From Propionibacteriaceae bacterium (GTDB lineage Bacteria > Actinomycetota > Actinomycetes > Propionibacteriales > Propionibacteriaceae): 9,933 nucleotides of DNA. Within the stretch, counting starts at the first letter, position 1. Each line of letters opens with the position of its first letter. Where the stretch lies: assembly GCA_030544185.1 (NCBI GenBank), contig JAUNRO010000050.1, positions 3,166 to 13,098 on the forward strand. Direction: 5' to 3'. A program made the position numbers and the translations under genes. The notes under the pieces were generated by a model. That model did not search any database, was not told the DNA's origin, and was given only the letters and a program-made list of their open reading frames with translations. Shown in pieces: positions 1-6,406 of this stretch.

Positions 1-573
1 CTGGGCGCACCACCAGAGGTTGGCGTGGGTGAGCATGACGCCCTTCGGCTTCCCGGTGGTGCCGGAGGTGTACATGATGATCGCCAGGTCGTCCTGCGAG
101 ACCGGCGCCGGGGCGTTGATCGGCTCGGTGTTCGCGATGAGGTCATCGACGTGTTCCCAGTCCTGGCTGTCGCCGTCCGCGCCGAGGAATCGCATCACCG
201 GGACGCTGTCGGAGATGGTCTGGACGGTGGCCTGCCGCGGCGCATCGGTGATGAGGGTGTGGGTGCCGCTGTCCTGCAGGATGTGCTCGAGCTCACCGCC
301 GGACAGGCGGTAGTTCAACGGGACGAAGATGGCACCCACCCGGCCGCAGGCGATGAGGGTCTGCAACAGGCGCGGGTGATTCTCACCCAGGTATGCCACC
401 CGGTCTCCGGGCCGGACGCCTCCGCCCGCCAGGGCGGCCGCGAGCCGGTCCACCTCGTCGATCATTTCCGCATAGGTCCAGTCGCGACCCTCGAACGTCA
501 GCGCGATCCGGTGAGCCGATCGCCAGGCGCGCTCGGCGAACCAGCTTCCGTAGGTAATAGGGTCAGCCTTCAT
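1..573 (-). CDS. AMP-dependent acyl-CoA ligase (FadD/FCS-like), N-terminal 191 residues, cut by the window edge
   Basis: Member of the ANL superfamily, which activates a carboxylic acid with ATP through an acyl-adenylate and transfers it to CoA in the cytoplasm. The reading frame stays open to the window edge, so the C-terminal part, including the hinge and catalytic lysine, is not seen. Residues 1-191 show the usual N-terminal layout: FEGRDWTYAEM near residue 27, GVRPGDRVAYLGEN at 52-65, VPLNYRLSGGELEHIL at 84-99, and the phosphate-binding loop TSGTTGKPKG at 169-178. The ATG at 573 has a strong Shine-Dalgarno (AAAGGAG, 9 bases upstream). It follows the WS/DGAT gene after 101 bases and may be cotranscribed with it. 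Ligases of this type act on fatty acids, cinnamates or steroid side chains; substrate specificity cannot be judged from this part. The enzyme class is certain and the pathway role is inferred from the neighbours. Confidence 0.93.
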   Translation of the reverse strand, partial: MKADPITYGSWFAERAWRSAHRIALTFEGRDWTYAEMIDEVDRLAAALAGGGVRPGDRVAYLGENHPRLLQTLIACGRVGAIFVPLNYRLSGGELEHILQDSGTHTLITDAPRQATVQTISDSVPVMRFLGADGDSQDWEHVDDLIANTEPINAPAPVSQDDLAIIMYTSGTTGKPKGVMLTHANLWWCAQ

Positions 574-674
574 CTTCTTTCACTCCTTTGTGATTTCTGC
601 GGTGATGCCCACTGGCCCCGGAACGTCAGGGAGCTGGTCGAGCGTTGGGTGGCCGTCGGTGGCCGGGTTCGGGG

Positions 675-2291
675 CTAGATGGCGGAGTCCGCGGCCTCCG
701 CATCGGGTCGGTGCGTGGCCTGCTCGCGCTTGCCCGCTGGCCGCTGGTTCTCCAGGGGCAGGACGGTCCCGGAGTCGGACTCGGCGTCGGCACCGGCGCC
801 CGGCATGACGGCCTCGCGGAGCTCCTGCAGCGCATCCTGCATATATTGCGTCAGCGGCCAGAGATCACCCGTTTGTTCCGGGGCGCCGATGAACCCGAAG
901 CAGATCTTGTCGACATAGCTCTGCAGGGTGATGTTGATGCCGCCGCCGATGGACAGGAAGGATGCCGGCCAGTATCCAGCCACCCGCAGACCGTTCATGG
1001 TGGCGGGCTTGCTGGGCCCGCGGACGTTGGACACCACGACGTTCCATGCCGCCCGGGACCAACGCTCCGGCAGCCGGATCCAGAGCTGGGTCATCCAGCT
1101 GAGCAGGTCGCGCGGGAGGAGCCGGCTGCTCTCGCGGATCAGATGGGTGGGCAGGCCGTCGAAACTGTCCTTGGCGCGGTTCAGCTCGTTGGCGGTGTAT
1201 TCGAGTCGCTCCAAGGGGTCCGACAGGTGCACCGGGAACTTCGCGAACATCATGTGGACGTGATTGGCCCAGGGGTCGGTGATGCCCTCGTGGCGCAGGG
1301 ACACCGGGACACAAACCACGATGGGTTCGGCCGGCTCCACGCCCCGGTCGTGCAGATAGCGCCGCACGGCACCCGCGCAGACCGTCACCACGGCGTTGTT
1401 CAGCGTCGTTCCGGCGGCTTTGCCGATGGCCTTCACATCCTCGAGGTCCATCTCGGACAACACGAAATGCCGCCGTGCAGAGATCCGCCCGTTGATGGGG
1501 GTTTCCGGGGCATAGAAGGAGGGTATATAGGGGATTACCTCGGGCCTGTCGTGCGCCCGCTGACGACGGTTGACCGCAGATCGCAGCGCCCGCCCGCCGG
1601 GGCCGGGCAGGAACCGTCCGACCAGGGCGGGCAGGGGAGTCCAGCCGTCCTCCGACCAGCGCTCGGCCGCCCACGACGCCAGACCGGCGGCCAACTTCAC
1701 CTGCCGCAGCGGCACCGAGGCGAGGCCGGCCACCCCGCGGGCCGCCATTTCGGCAGAACCCAGCAGTGGCTCCGGAAGGCTCGTCACCACCGGCGTCTCG
1801 GGGATATCGCTGGTGGGCTCATCGGAGAAGAGGTCCCAGATGGTCGGCATCGTGCTGCCGTCCACCACTGCATGGTGGATCCGCAACAGGTGCGCGATGC
1901 CACCACCTGCCAAGCCCTCGATCACGGTGAGGTCCCACATGACGTCCTCGGTGAGCAGGGGCGTCCCCATGATCCGCGAGACTTCCGCCGCCAGCTCGAC
2001 ATCGGTGCCCGGCTCGGGCAGGGAGACCGTCTTGATGCGGTCCGCCACGTCGACGCGATCGACGTGTGCGAGATAGCTGTGGTCGAGCATCAGCGGCACC
2101 TTCACCATCCGCTTGCTCATGGCCGGGATCAGGGGCAGCCGCTCGGTGAGCCGATCGCGCATGAACGAGGCGTCCGGAACGGGCTGGCCGTCGGCGGGCT
2201 GGTCGAACTTGACGAGGCCGCCCAGCACGGCATTGGTGGTTGCAGAGTCCAGGGCCAGGAACATGTGGTCCAAGCCGGTCATCTGTTGCAC
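675..2291 (-). CDS. Wax ester synthase/diacylglycerol acyltransferase (WS/DGAT) family protein
   Basis: Members of this family transfer an acyl group from acyl-CoA to a fatty alcohol or diacylglycerol, making storage wax or triacylglycerol at the inner face of the membrane and at lipid bodies. The 538 residues fit the family, though longer than many members; the last 40 or so are a hydrophilic tail. The N-terminus TGLDHMFLALDS is typical. The catalytic motif HHxxxDG is intact (HHAVVDG, residues 139-145). The C-terminal domain has SNVRGP at 421-426 and the GGGINITLQSYVDKICFGF segment at 449-467. Three motifs reported as conserved in the family are altered: PLW is VMW (117-119), ND is NN (298-299), and SNVPGP is SNVRGP. 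The GTG at 2291 is chosen because AAAGGGAA lies 6 bases before it; an ATG three codons inside is too far from that site. It follows the IclR gene after 107 bases. The family is certain; activity and acceptor are open. Confidence 0.93.
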   Translation of the reverse strand: MQQMTGLDHMFLALDSATTNAVLGGLVKFDQPADGQPVPDASFMRDRLTERLPLIPAMSKRMVKVPLMLDHSYLAHVDRVDVADRIKTVSLPEPGTDVELAAEVSRIMGTPLLTEDVMWDLTVIEGLAGGGIAHLLRIHHAVVDGSTMPTIWDLFSDEPTSDIPETPVVTSLPEPLLGSAEMAARGVAGLASVPLRQVKLAAGLASWAAERWSEDGWTPLPALVGRFLPGPGGRALRSAVNRRQRAHDRPEVIPYIPSFYAPETPINGRISARRHFVLSEMDLEDVKAIGKAAGTTLNNAVVTVCAGAVRRYLHDRGVEPAEPIVVCVPVSLRHEGITDPWANHVHMMFAKFPVHLSDPLERLEYTANELNRAKDSFDGLPTHLIRESSRLLPRDLLSWMTQLWIRLPERWSRAAWNVVVSNVRGPSKPATMNGLRVAGYWPASFLSIGGGINITLQSYVDKICFGFIGAPEQTGDLWPLTQYMQDALQELREAVMPGAGADAESDSGTVLPLENQRPAGKREQATHRPDAEAADSAI

Positions 2292-2297
2292 GGTGGT

Positions 2298-2301
2298 TCC
2301 C
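2298..2301 (-). promoter_or_regulatory. Shine-Dalgarno deciding the GTG start of the WS/DGAT gene
   Basis: GGGA (within AAAGGGAA) lies 6 bases before the GTG at 2291 and 15 bases before the in-frame ATG at 2282. The spacing favours the GTG. Confidence 0.55.
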
Positions 2302-2392
2302 TTTCATAGGTGTCACCGACGGCGCCGTTGCCGATGGGGGCGGATGCCTTGCGGTGATTATGTGGGTGGGTCAATCGGTCGGAACAGCACTC

Positions 2393-2409
2393 ATTCCGCT
2401 AAGAAGAAT
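2393..2409. promoter_or_regulatory. Degenerate operator-like dyad between the IclR and WS/DGAT genes
   Basis: ATTCCGC-TAA-GAAGAAT has the same 7-3-7 geometry and the same left arm as the dyad at 8198-8214, but its right arm has two mismatches to a perfect inverted repeat. It overlaps the stop codon of the IclR gene and lies about 100 bases before the WS/DGAT start. A further TCGGAA half-site stands just to the left, ending at 2383. It could be a weaker binding site for the same regulator. Because it is degenerate and partly coding, chance is a serious alternative. Confidence 0.25.
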
Positions 2410-3184
2410 GGAGCGCGGGTCTGCGATCGAACAGCGGGTCCTCTCGGTCGATGTCGGCGGCGAGCCGCGCTGCGGCGCTGCGCAGGGCGGTGAGGATCTG
2501 GGCGGTGCGCCCCGAGGTCTGGCGCACCATGGGCAGTGAGACCACCAGCGCCGCGACCGCGGCGCCGTCGGCAGGCCTGATGGCCACGGCCATCGCATAG
2601 ACCCCGCGCTCGGTGGCTCCGCGGTTCACCGCCAGTCCACTTTGCTGGGCCGAGGCGATGTCGCGCCGGAGCGCGGCAACATCGTCGGCGTCCAGGCCGA
2701 TCGAGGGCACGCCCTCAACCGGATAGAGCCTGGCGAGATCGGCCGGCGACAGGTCCGCGAGCAGGACCTTGCCACTCGCGGTGAGATGCGCCGGCAGGAG
2801 CTGCCCGGTGCGGATCGCGGTGCGCAGCACATGCCCGCCTTCCTCGCTGACCAGAAAGCGGACCTCGCGCCCGGAGCCCACCACCAGGTGGCAGGTCTCG
2901 TTGGTCGACCTCGCCAGCCGATGCAGGTGCCGCCGGGCCAGCCGGGCGAGGCTGTGCCGCCGGTCGTGCTCGTCGCGGAGCCGGGTGATCGCCGGCCCCG
3001 CCGAATAGCGCCGGTCCCCCGCCTGCGTGGCGAAGCCGCGCTGGACGAGCGTGTCGAGCAGGCGGTGGGCGGTCGACGGCGCAACCCCCAGAGATTGCGC
3101 AACCTCGGTCACGCTGTAGCTGTCGCCCACGTTCAGCAACAGAATCAAGCGCAAAGCGTTGTCGACCGACCCCAACCGGCTCAT
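2399..3184 (-). CDS. IclR-family transcriptional regulator
   Basis: IclR-family proteins bind DNA through an N-terminal winged helix-turn-helix and sense small molecules, often aromatic or other carboxylic acids, through a C-terminal GAF-like domain. The 261 residues match the family. Residues 7-51 form the winged-helix core, with the recognition region SVTEVAQSLGVAPSTAHRLL at 24-43. The effector domain carries the hallmark LPAHLTASGKVLLADL (130-145) and GLAVNRGATERGVYAMAV (183-200), equivalent to the family's common 'AxNxGExxxGVxAxAxP' signature. The ATG at 3184 has GAGGTGG upstream, and that site overlaps the stop of the acyl-CoA dehydrogenase 12 bases away, so translation is probably coupled. 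As the last gene of the catabolic block it is the natural candidate for its pathway-specific and self-regulating control protein. The family is certain; effector and operator are inferred. Confidence 0.95.
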   Translation of the reverse strand: MSRLGSVDNALRLILLLNVGDSYSVTEVAQSLGVAPSTAHRLLDTLVQRGFATQAGDRRYSAGPAITRLRDEHDRRHSLARLARRHLHRLARSTNETCHLVVGSGREVRFLVSEEGGHVLRTAIRTGQLLPAHLTASGKVLLADLSPADLARLYPVEGVPSIGLDADDVAALRRDIASAQQSGLAVNRGATERGVYAMAVAIRPADGAAVAALVVSLPMVRQTSGRTAQILTALRSAAARLAADIDREDPLFDRRPALHSS

Positions 3185-3196
3185 CCCACAACCACC

Positions 3197-5020
3197 TCAG
3201 AGCTGGGCCCGCGGGAGGACCATGTCGCTCTCCTGCAGGAGGGTGAAGCTCTCCAGGTCACCGGCGATGCGCGGCAACACCTGGCGGGCGAACCAACGGG
3301 CGGCCGCGATGCGGCGCATCAACTCCTGCGCGTCCTCGTGCTGCGGCTCCTCCGCGAGGATGCTCCGGGCCACGACCGCGCTGCGCAGCAGCGTCCACGC
3401 GACGATGACATCGCCGATGAGCAACAGCAGCCGGGTCGCCCCCATCGCCGCGAGCTTGGGCTGGCTGTCCAGCCGCTCGAGAGACAGGCGGACATATTCG
3501 CGGGTGGTCCCGATCGCGCGGAGCAGCATCGTGGACTCCATCTCGAGCTCGTGATGCGCCAGCAGGTCCTCGACGGTCTGCTGGACGTCCTTGAGCATGA
3601 GCTCGAGCACCGCGCCGCGGTCGCGCTGGATCCGCCTGGTCAGCAGGTCGAGCGCCTGGATGCCGGTCGTGCCCTCATAGATCGAGTCGATCTTCGTGTC
3701 GCGCACGTATTGCTCGAGGGGGAACTCCGCCGTATAGCCCACACCGCCGAGCGTCTGCAGGGACTCCGACGCCAGGATCCGGAAGCTGTGCTCGGAGCAC
3801 CAGGCCTTCACGATCGGCAGCAGGAAGCCATGGCGCTCCTCGGCCGGAACGTCGCGGGTGCCGTGCGCACGGGCCGCCTCGATCCGGTCGAGCTGGGTCG
3901 CGGTATAGAGGATGAGCGCCCGGCATCCCTCGGCGTACGCCCGCTGGGTCATCAGCGAACGACGGATATCGGGATGGTCGAGGATCGGGATCCCACCGCC
4001 GGTGGGCCCTTCCACGAAGTCGTGCCCCTGGATGCGTTCCTCGGAGTACGCCCGGGCGGTCAGGTAGCCGGTTGAGAGCGCGGCCGCGGCCTTCAGCCCA
4101 ACGATCATGCGGATGTGGGTGATGATGTCGAACATCTGCCGGATGCCCTCGTGGCGATCGCCGAGGAGGGTGCCGACGGCCGGCTGCTCGTCACCGAAGA
4201 TCAACTCGCAGGTCGGGGCCCCCTTGATGCCCATCTTCTTCTCGATCGAGCGCACGAAGGCGCCGTTGCGGGTGAGGATCTCGCCGGTTTCGGGATCGAA
4301 GTTGTATTCCGGCACGATGAACAGCGACAGGCCCTTGGTGCCGGGGCCGCCCGCACCCTCGGTGCCGGTCGGGCGGGCCAGCACCGCATGGATGACGTTC
4401 TCGGTGGCGTCGTGCGCCGCCCAGGTGATGAACCGCTTGGCGCCTTGGAGGTGCCAGGTCCCGTCCTCCTGCGGCACGGCCTTGGTCCGGGCTGCACCGA
4501 CATCGGAGCCCGCATCGGGCTCGGTGAGGACCATCGTGGTGGTCCAGCCCTTCTCCACGATCAGCTCCGCCAGCCGCTTCTGTGCGGCATTGCCGTGTTT
4601 GTGCAGCAGGTTCACCACCGGCGGGATCAGCGTCGTGCACATGGCCATGGCCGGGTTGGCGCCAAGGACGAACTCGGTCGCCGCCATCCGCAGCGACGGC
4701 GGCACGTGCATCCCGGTGAACTCGGTCGGGAGATCGATCTTGAGCCAGTCCGACTCCAGGTGGTCCCGCACCGCCTGCTTCAGGCTGGGCGGGAGCGTCA
4801 CCGATCCGGTGTCCGGATCGAACTCGAGGCCTTCGTTGTCACCGGCGGCGAAGCTGGGGGCCAGCTTCTTGTGCGCGAACTCGTCGATGTGCTGCAGGAT
4901 GTCGCGCGCGGTGTCGATGTCGAAGTCCTCGTAGGCCCCGCTGGACATGGTCTCGTCGCGGAAGACCTGGAACAGCAGGAACTCCGTGTGCGAACGATTG
5001 CTTTTGTAGTGGCTGCTCAC
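3197..5020 (-). CDS. Acyl-CoA dehydrogenase, FadE5-type (about 600 residues)
   Basis: FAD-dependent oxidation of an acyl-CoA to the trans-2-enoyl-CoA, the first oxidative step of beta-oxidation. At 607 residues it belongs to the long subfamily of mycobacterial FadE5 (and DmdC-like enzymes), not the 380-residue type. The N-terminal cap domain is present (HYKSNRSHTEFLLFQVF, residues 4-20), then a helical domain, the flavin/substrate region TEPDAGSDVG (166-175), GAKRFITWAAHD (193-204), and the C-terminal helical domain with LGGVGYTAEFPLEQYVRD (424-441). The catalytic base is most likely Glu449 in IYEGTTGIQ, the position used by FadE5. A long C-terminal extension (460-607) is typical of the subfamily. 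The start is GTG at 5020, supported by the cap domain and by AGGAG 6 bases upstream; that site uses the stop codon of the MaoC gene 9 bases away. Subfamily members accept a broad range of straight-chain acyl-CoAs, but aryl-propionyl substrates remain possible. Confidence 0.95.
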   Translation of the reverse strand: MSSHYKSNRSHTEFLLFQVFRDETMSSGAYEDFDIDTARDILQHIDEFAHKKLAPSFAAGDNEGLEFDPDTGSVTLPPSLKQAVRDHLESDWLKIDLPTEFTGMHVPPSLRMAATEFVLGANPAMAMCTTLIPPVVNLLHKHGNAAQKRLAELIVEKGWTTTMVLTEPDAGSDVGAARTKAVPQEDGTWHLQGAKRFITWAAHDATENVIHAVLARPTGTEGAGGPGTKGLSLFIVPEYNFDPETGEILTRNGAFVRSIEKKMGIKGAPTCELIFGDEQPAVGTLLGDRHEGIRQMFDIITHIRMIVGLKAAAALSTGYLTARAYSEERIQGHDFVEGPTGGGIPILDHPDIRRSLMTQRAYAEGCRALILYTATQLDRIEAARAHGTRDVPAEERHGFLLPIVKAWCSEHSFRILASESLQTLGGVGYTAEFPLEQYVRDTKIDSIYEGTTGIQALDLLTRRIQRDRGAVLELMLKDVQQTVEDLLAHHELEMESTMLLRAIGTTREYVRLSLERLDSQPKLAAMGATRLLLLIGDVIVAWTLLRSAVVARSILAEEPQHEDAQELMRRIAAARWFARQVLPRIAGDLESFTLLQESDMVLPRAQL

Positions 5021-5026
5021 AGCGTG

Positions 5027-5031
5027 CTCCT
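5027..5031 (-). promoter_or_regulatory. Shine-Dalgarno of the acyl-CoA dehydrogenase, overlapping the MaoC stop codon
   Basis: AGGAG stands 6 bases before the GTG start at 5020, and its first bases are part of the TAG stop of the upstream MaoC gene. A ribosome ending MaoC translation would sit directly on this site, which suggests translational coupling. It also supports GTG over the later in-frame ATG. Confidence 0.7.
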
Positions 5032-5482
5032 AGGCATAGAACCGGAATACCGGGCGTGCGATGCACGCAGGCTTGGGCGCCCCGTCGGCCTCGACCGCGG
5101 CGTCGAACGTGAGTTGCTTGCCGCCCGCCACGGCCGAGACCTCGACCACCGTCGCGACCAGGCGGATCCGGGACCCCTCGGGCACCGGGGAGGGGAACCG
5201 GACCTTGTCCAGCCCGTAGTTCACGACCGTGCTCGCATCGCTGACGTCGAGCATCCCGGCGAACAGCGGCACGACGAGGGCGAGCGTGAGATAGCCGTGC
5301 GCGATCGGCCGGCCGAACGGCCCGTCCTTGGCGCGCTCGGGATCGCAGTGGATCCACTGGTGGTCGTCGGTCGCATCGGCGAACGTGTCGATCCGGTCCT
5401 GGTGGATGGTGAGCCAATCGCTCGGCTCGAGGTCGACGCCGACGAGGCTCTCCAGGTCGGCGAGGGAAACCGTGGTGGTCAT
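5030..5482 (-). CDS. MaoC-like (R)-specific enoyl-CoA hydratase (HtdZ-like)
   Basis: Single hot-dog-fold protein that hydrates a trans-2-enoyl-CoA to the (R)-3-hydroxyacyl-CoA. The 150 residues are the normal size for a one-domain MaoC dehydratase. The hydratase-2 motif reads ATDDHQWIHCD at 37-47, giving catalytic Asp40 and His45, the same numbers I recall for Mycobacterium tuberculosis Rv0130 (HtdZ). Further family features are the FGRPIAHGYLTLALV stretch and the strand NYGLDKVRFPSPVPEGSRIR. The ATG at 5482 is preferred because GGAG lies 6 bases before it; a TTG two codons earlier has no usable spacing. It lies 26 bases after the amidohydrolase gene and 9 bases before the acyl-CoA dehydrogenase gene. 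Its (R) product suits the SDR encoded two genes upstream, which resembles (R)-3-hydroxyacyl-CoA dehydrogenases. Confidence 0.93.
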   Translation of the reverse strand: MTTTVSLADLESLVGVDLEPSDWLTIHQDRIDTFADATDDHQWIHCDPERAKDGPFGRPIAHGYLTLALVVPLFAGMLDVSDASTVVNYGLDKVRFPSPVPEGSRIRLVATVVEVSAVAGGKQLTFDAAVEADGAPKPACIARPVFRFYA

Positions 5483-5488
5483 GGGCAA

Positions 5489-5492
5489 CTCC
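5489..5492 (-). promoter_or_regulatory. Shine-Dalgarno fixing the MaoC start
   Basis: GGAG lies 6 bases before the ATG at 5482 and directly abuts an alternative TTG at 5488. This decides for the ATG. Confidence 0.6.
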
Positions 5493-5508
5493 GGTGGATG
5501 GGAACGGG

Positions 5509-6378
5509 TCAGCTCAGGCCGAGAACGCGGGCTGCGTTGGTCTTCATCACGAGGTCGCGGACACCGTCTTTGAGTTCGAGCCCGTCGAAGTCGGCGAGCC
5601 AGCGCTCGGGGTCGATCATCGGATAGTCCGATGCGAAGAGGACCTTGTGGCGCAGCGGGCCGTTGATGGCCCGGAGCAGCTGCGGCGGGAAATACTTGGG
5701 CGACCAGCCGGACAGGTCGATCAGCACATTCGGCTTGTGCGTGGCCGACGAGATCGCGGTGTCCTGCCAGGGGACCGACGGGTGGGCCATGATGACCGTG
5801 ATGTCGGGATAGTCGGCCGCGACGTCGTCGAGATAGATGGGATCCGAATAGCGCAGCTTGATGCCGGCGCCGCCCGGCATGCCCGCCCCGATGCCCGTCT
5901 GTCCCGTGTGGAAGACACCGATCATGTGGTGCTCGTTCATGACCTCGTAGAGGCCGTCGGCGAGCCCGTCGTTGGGCTGGAACTCCTGCATGCTCGGGTG
6001 GAACTTCACGCCGCGGATCCCATAGGTCTCCACCAGCCGGCGCAGCTCCTCCACGCCCTTGGCGCCCCGGTGCGGGTCGACGCTCGCGAACGGGATCATG
6101 ATGTCGGGGTGCCGGGCGGCACCGGCGATCACCACGTCGTTGCTGATCGCCGGGTGCTGCAACTTGGTCTCGGCGTCCACGGTGAACACGACCGCGGCGA
6201 TCTGCAGCGCGCGGTAGCGCTCGGCGATCTCGTCGATGGTCGGCGCCGGGAGTTCGCCCTTGAAATACTTCGCCGCGGCATCGCGGAACGACTGGGGCAG
6301 GTTGGTGTTGCCGTTGTCATCGACTTCCACGTGGACATGGGTGTCGATTGCGGTGATGGTGTTCAGATCAATGCTCAT
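5509..6378 (-). CDS. Amidohydrolase-2 family metal-dependent hydrolase, CouO-like (probable 3-ketoacyl-CoA hydrolase)
   Basis: TIM-barrel amidohydrolase of the Amidohydro_2 type, 289 residues. Likely metal and catalytic residues are visible in order: DTHVHV with His14 and His16, KFHPSM at 125-130, FHTGQTG with His157, MAHPSVPWQDT with His199, and LFASDYPM with Asp251. In Rhodococcus jostii CouO, a member of this superfamily, Asp257 is the predicted metal ligand and the enzyme acts on an aryl 3-ketoacyl-CoA, replacing both thiolase and thioesterase. The company of SDR, MaoC and acyl-CoA dehydrogenase genes and the absence of a thiolase make the same role likely here. The frame is open further upstream, but those extra residues are arginine-rich and overlap the SDR gene. 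The ATG at 6378 has GGAG 7 bases upstream and starts directly before the conserved barrel. Other reactions of the family, such as decarboxylation of aromatic acids, cannot be excluded. Confidence 0.9.
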   Translation of the reverse strand: MSIDLNTITAIDTHVHVEVDDNGNTNLPQSFRDAAAKYFKGELPAPTIDEIAERYRALQIAAVVFTVDAETKLQHPAISNDVVIAGAARHPDIMIPFASVDPHRGAKGVEELRRLVETYGIRGVKFHPSMQEFQPNDGLADGLYEVMNEHHMIGVFHTGQTGIGAGMPGGAGIKLRYSDPIYLDDVAADYPDITVIMAHPSVPWQDTAISSATHKPNVLIDLSGWSPKYFPPQLLRAINGPLRHKVLFASDYPMIDPERWLADFDGLELKDGVRDLVMKTNAARVLGLS

Positions 6379-6406
6379 CGAAGGCTCCAGCGTCTCCAGG
6401 GTCGAT

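Noticed and set aside
615..675. Inverted repeat GCCCCGGAAC / GTTCGGGGC between the WS/DGAT and ligase genes as a terminator
   Set aside because: It has a bulge, a loop of more than 40 bases and no U-tract; such pairs are common by chance in high-GC DNA.
645..2309. A 554-residue plus-strand open frame across the WS/DGAT gene
   Set aside because: It is the antisense image of a gene with clear family motifs; its translation is rich in Arg, Gly, His and Gln without any recognisable motif, as expected from high-GC codon bias.
2319..2328. Palindrome ACGGCGCCGT before the WS/DGAT gene
   Set aside because: A perfect 10-base palindrome made of G and C is expected by chance at this base composition, and it has no second copy.
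4115..5626. A 503-residue plus-strand open frame across the acyl-CoA dehydrogenase and MaoC genes
   Set aside because: It spans two well-supported minus-strand genes and their junction and shows only low-complexity shadow composition.
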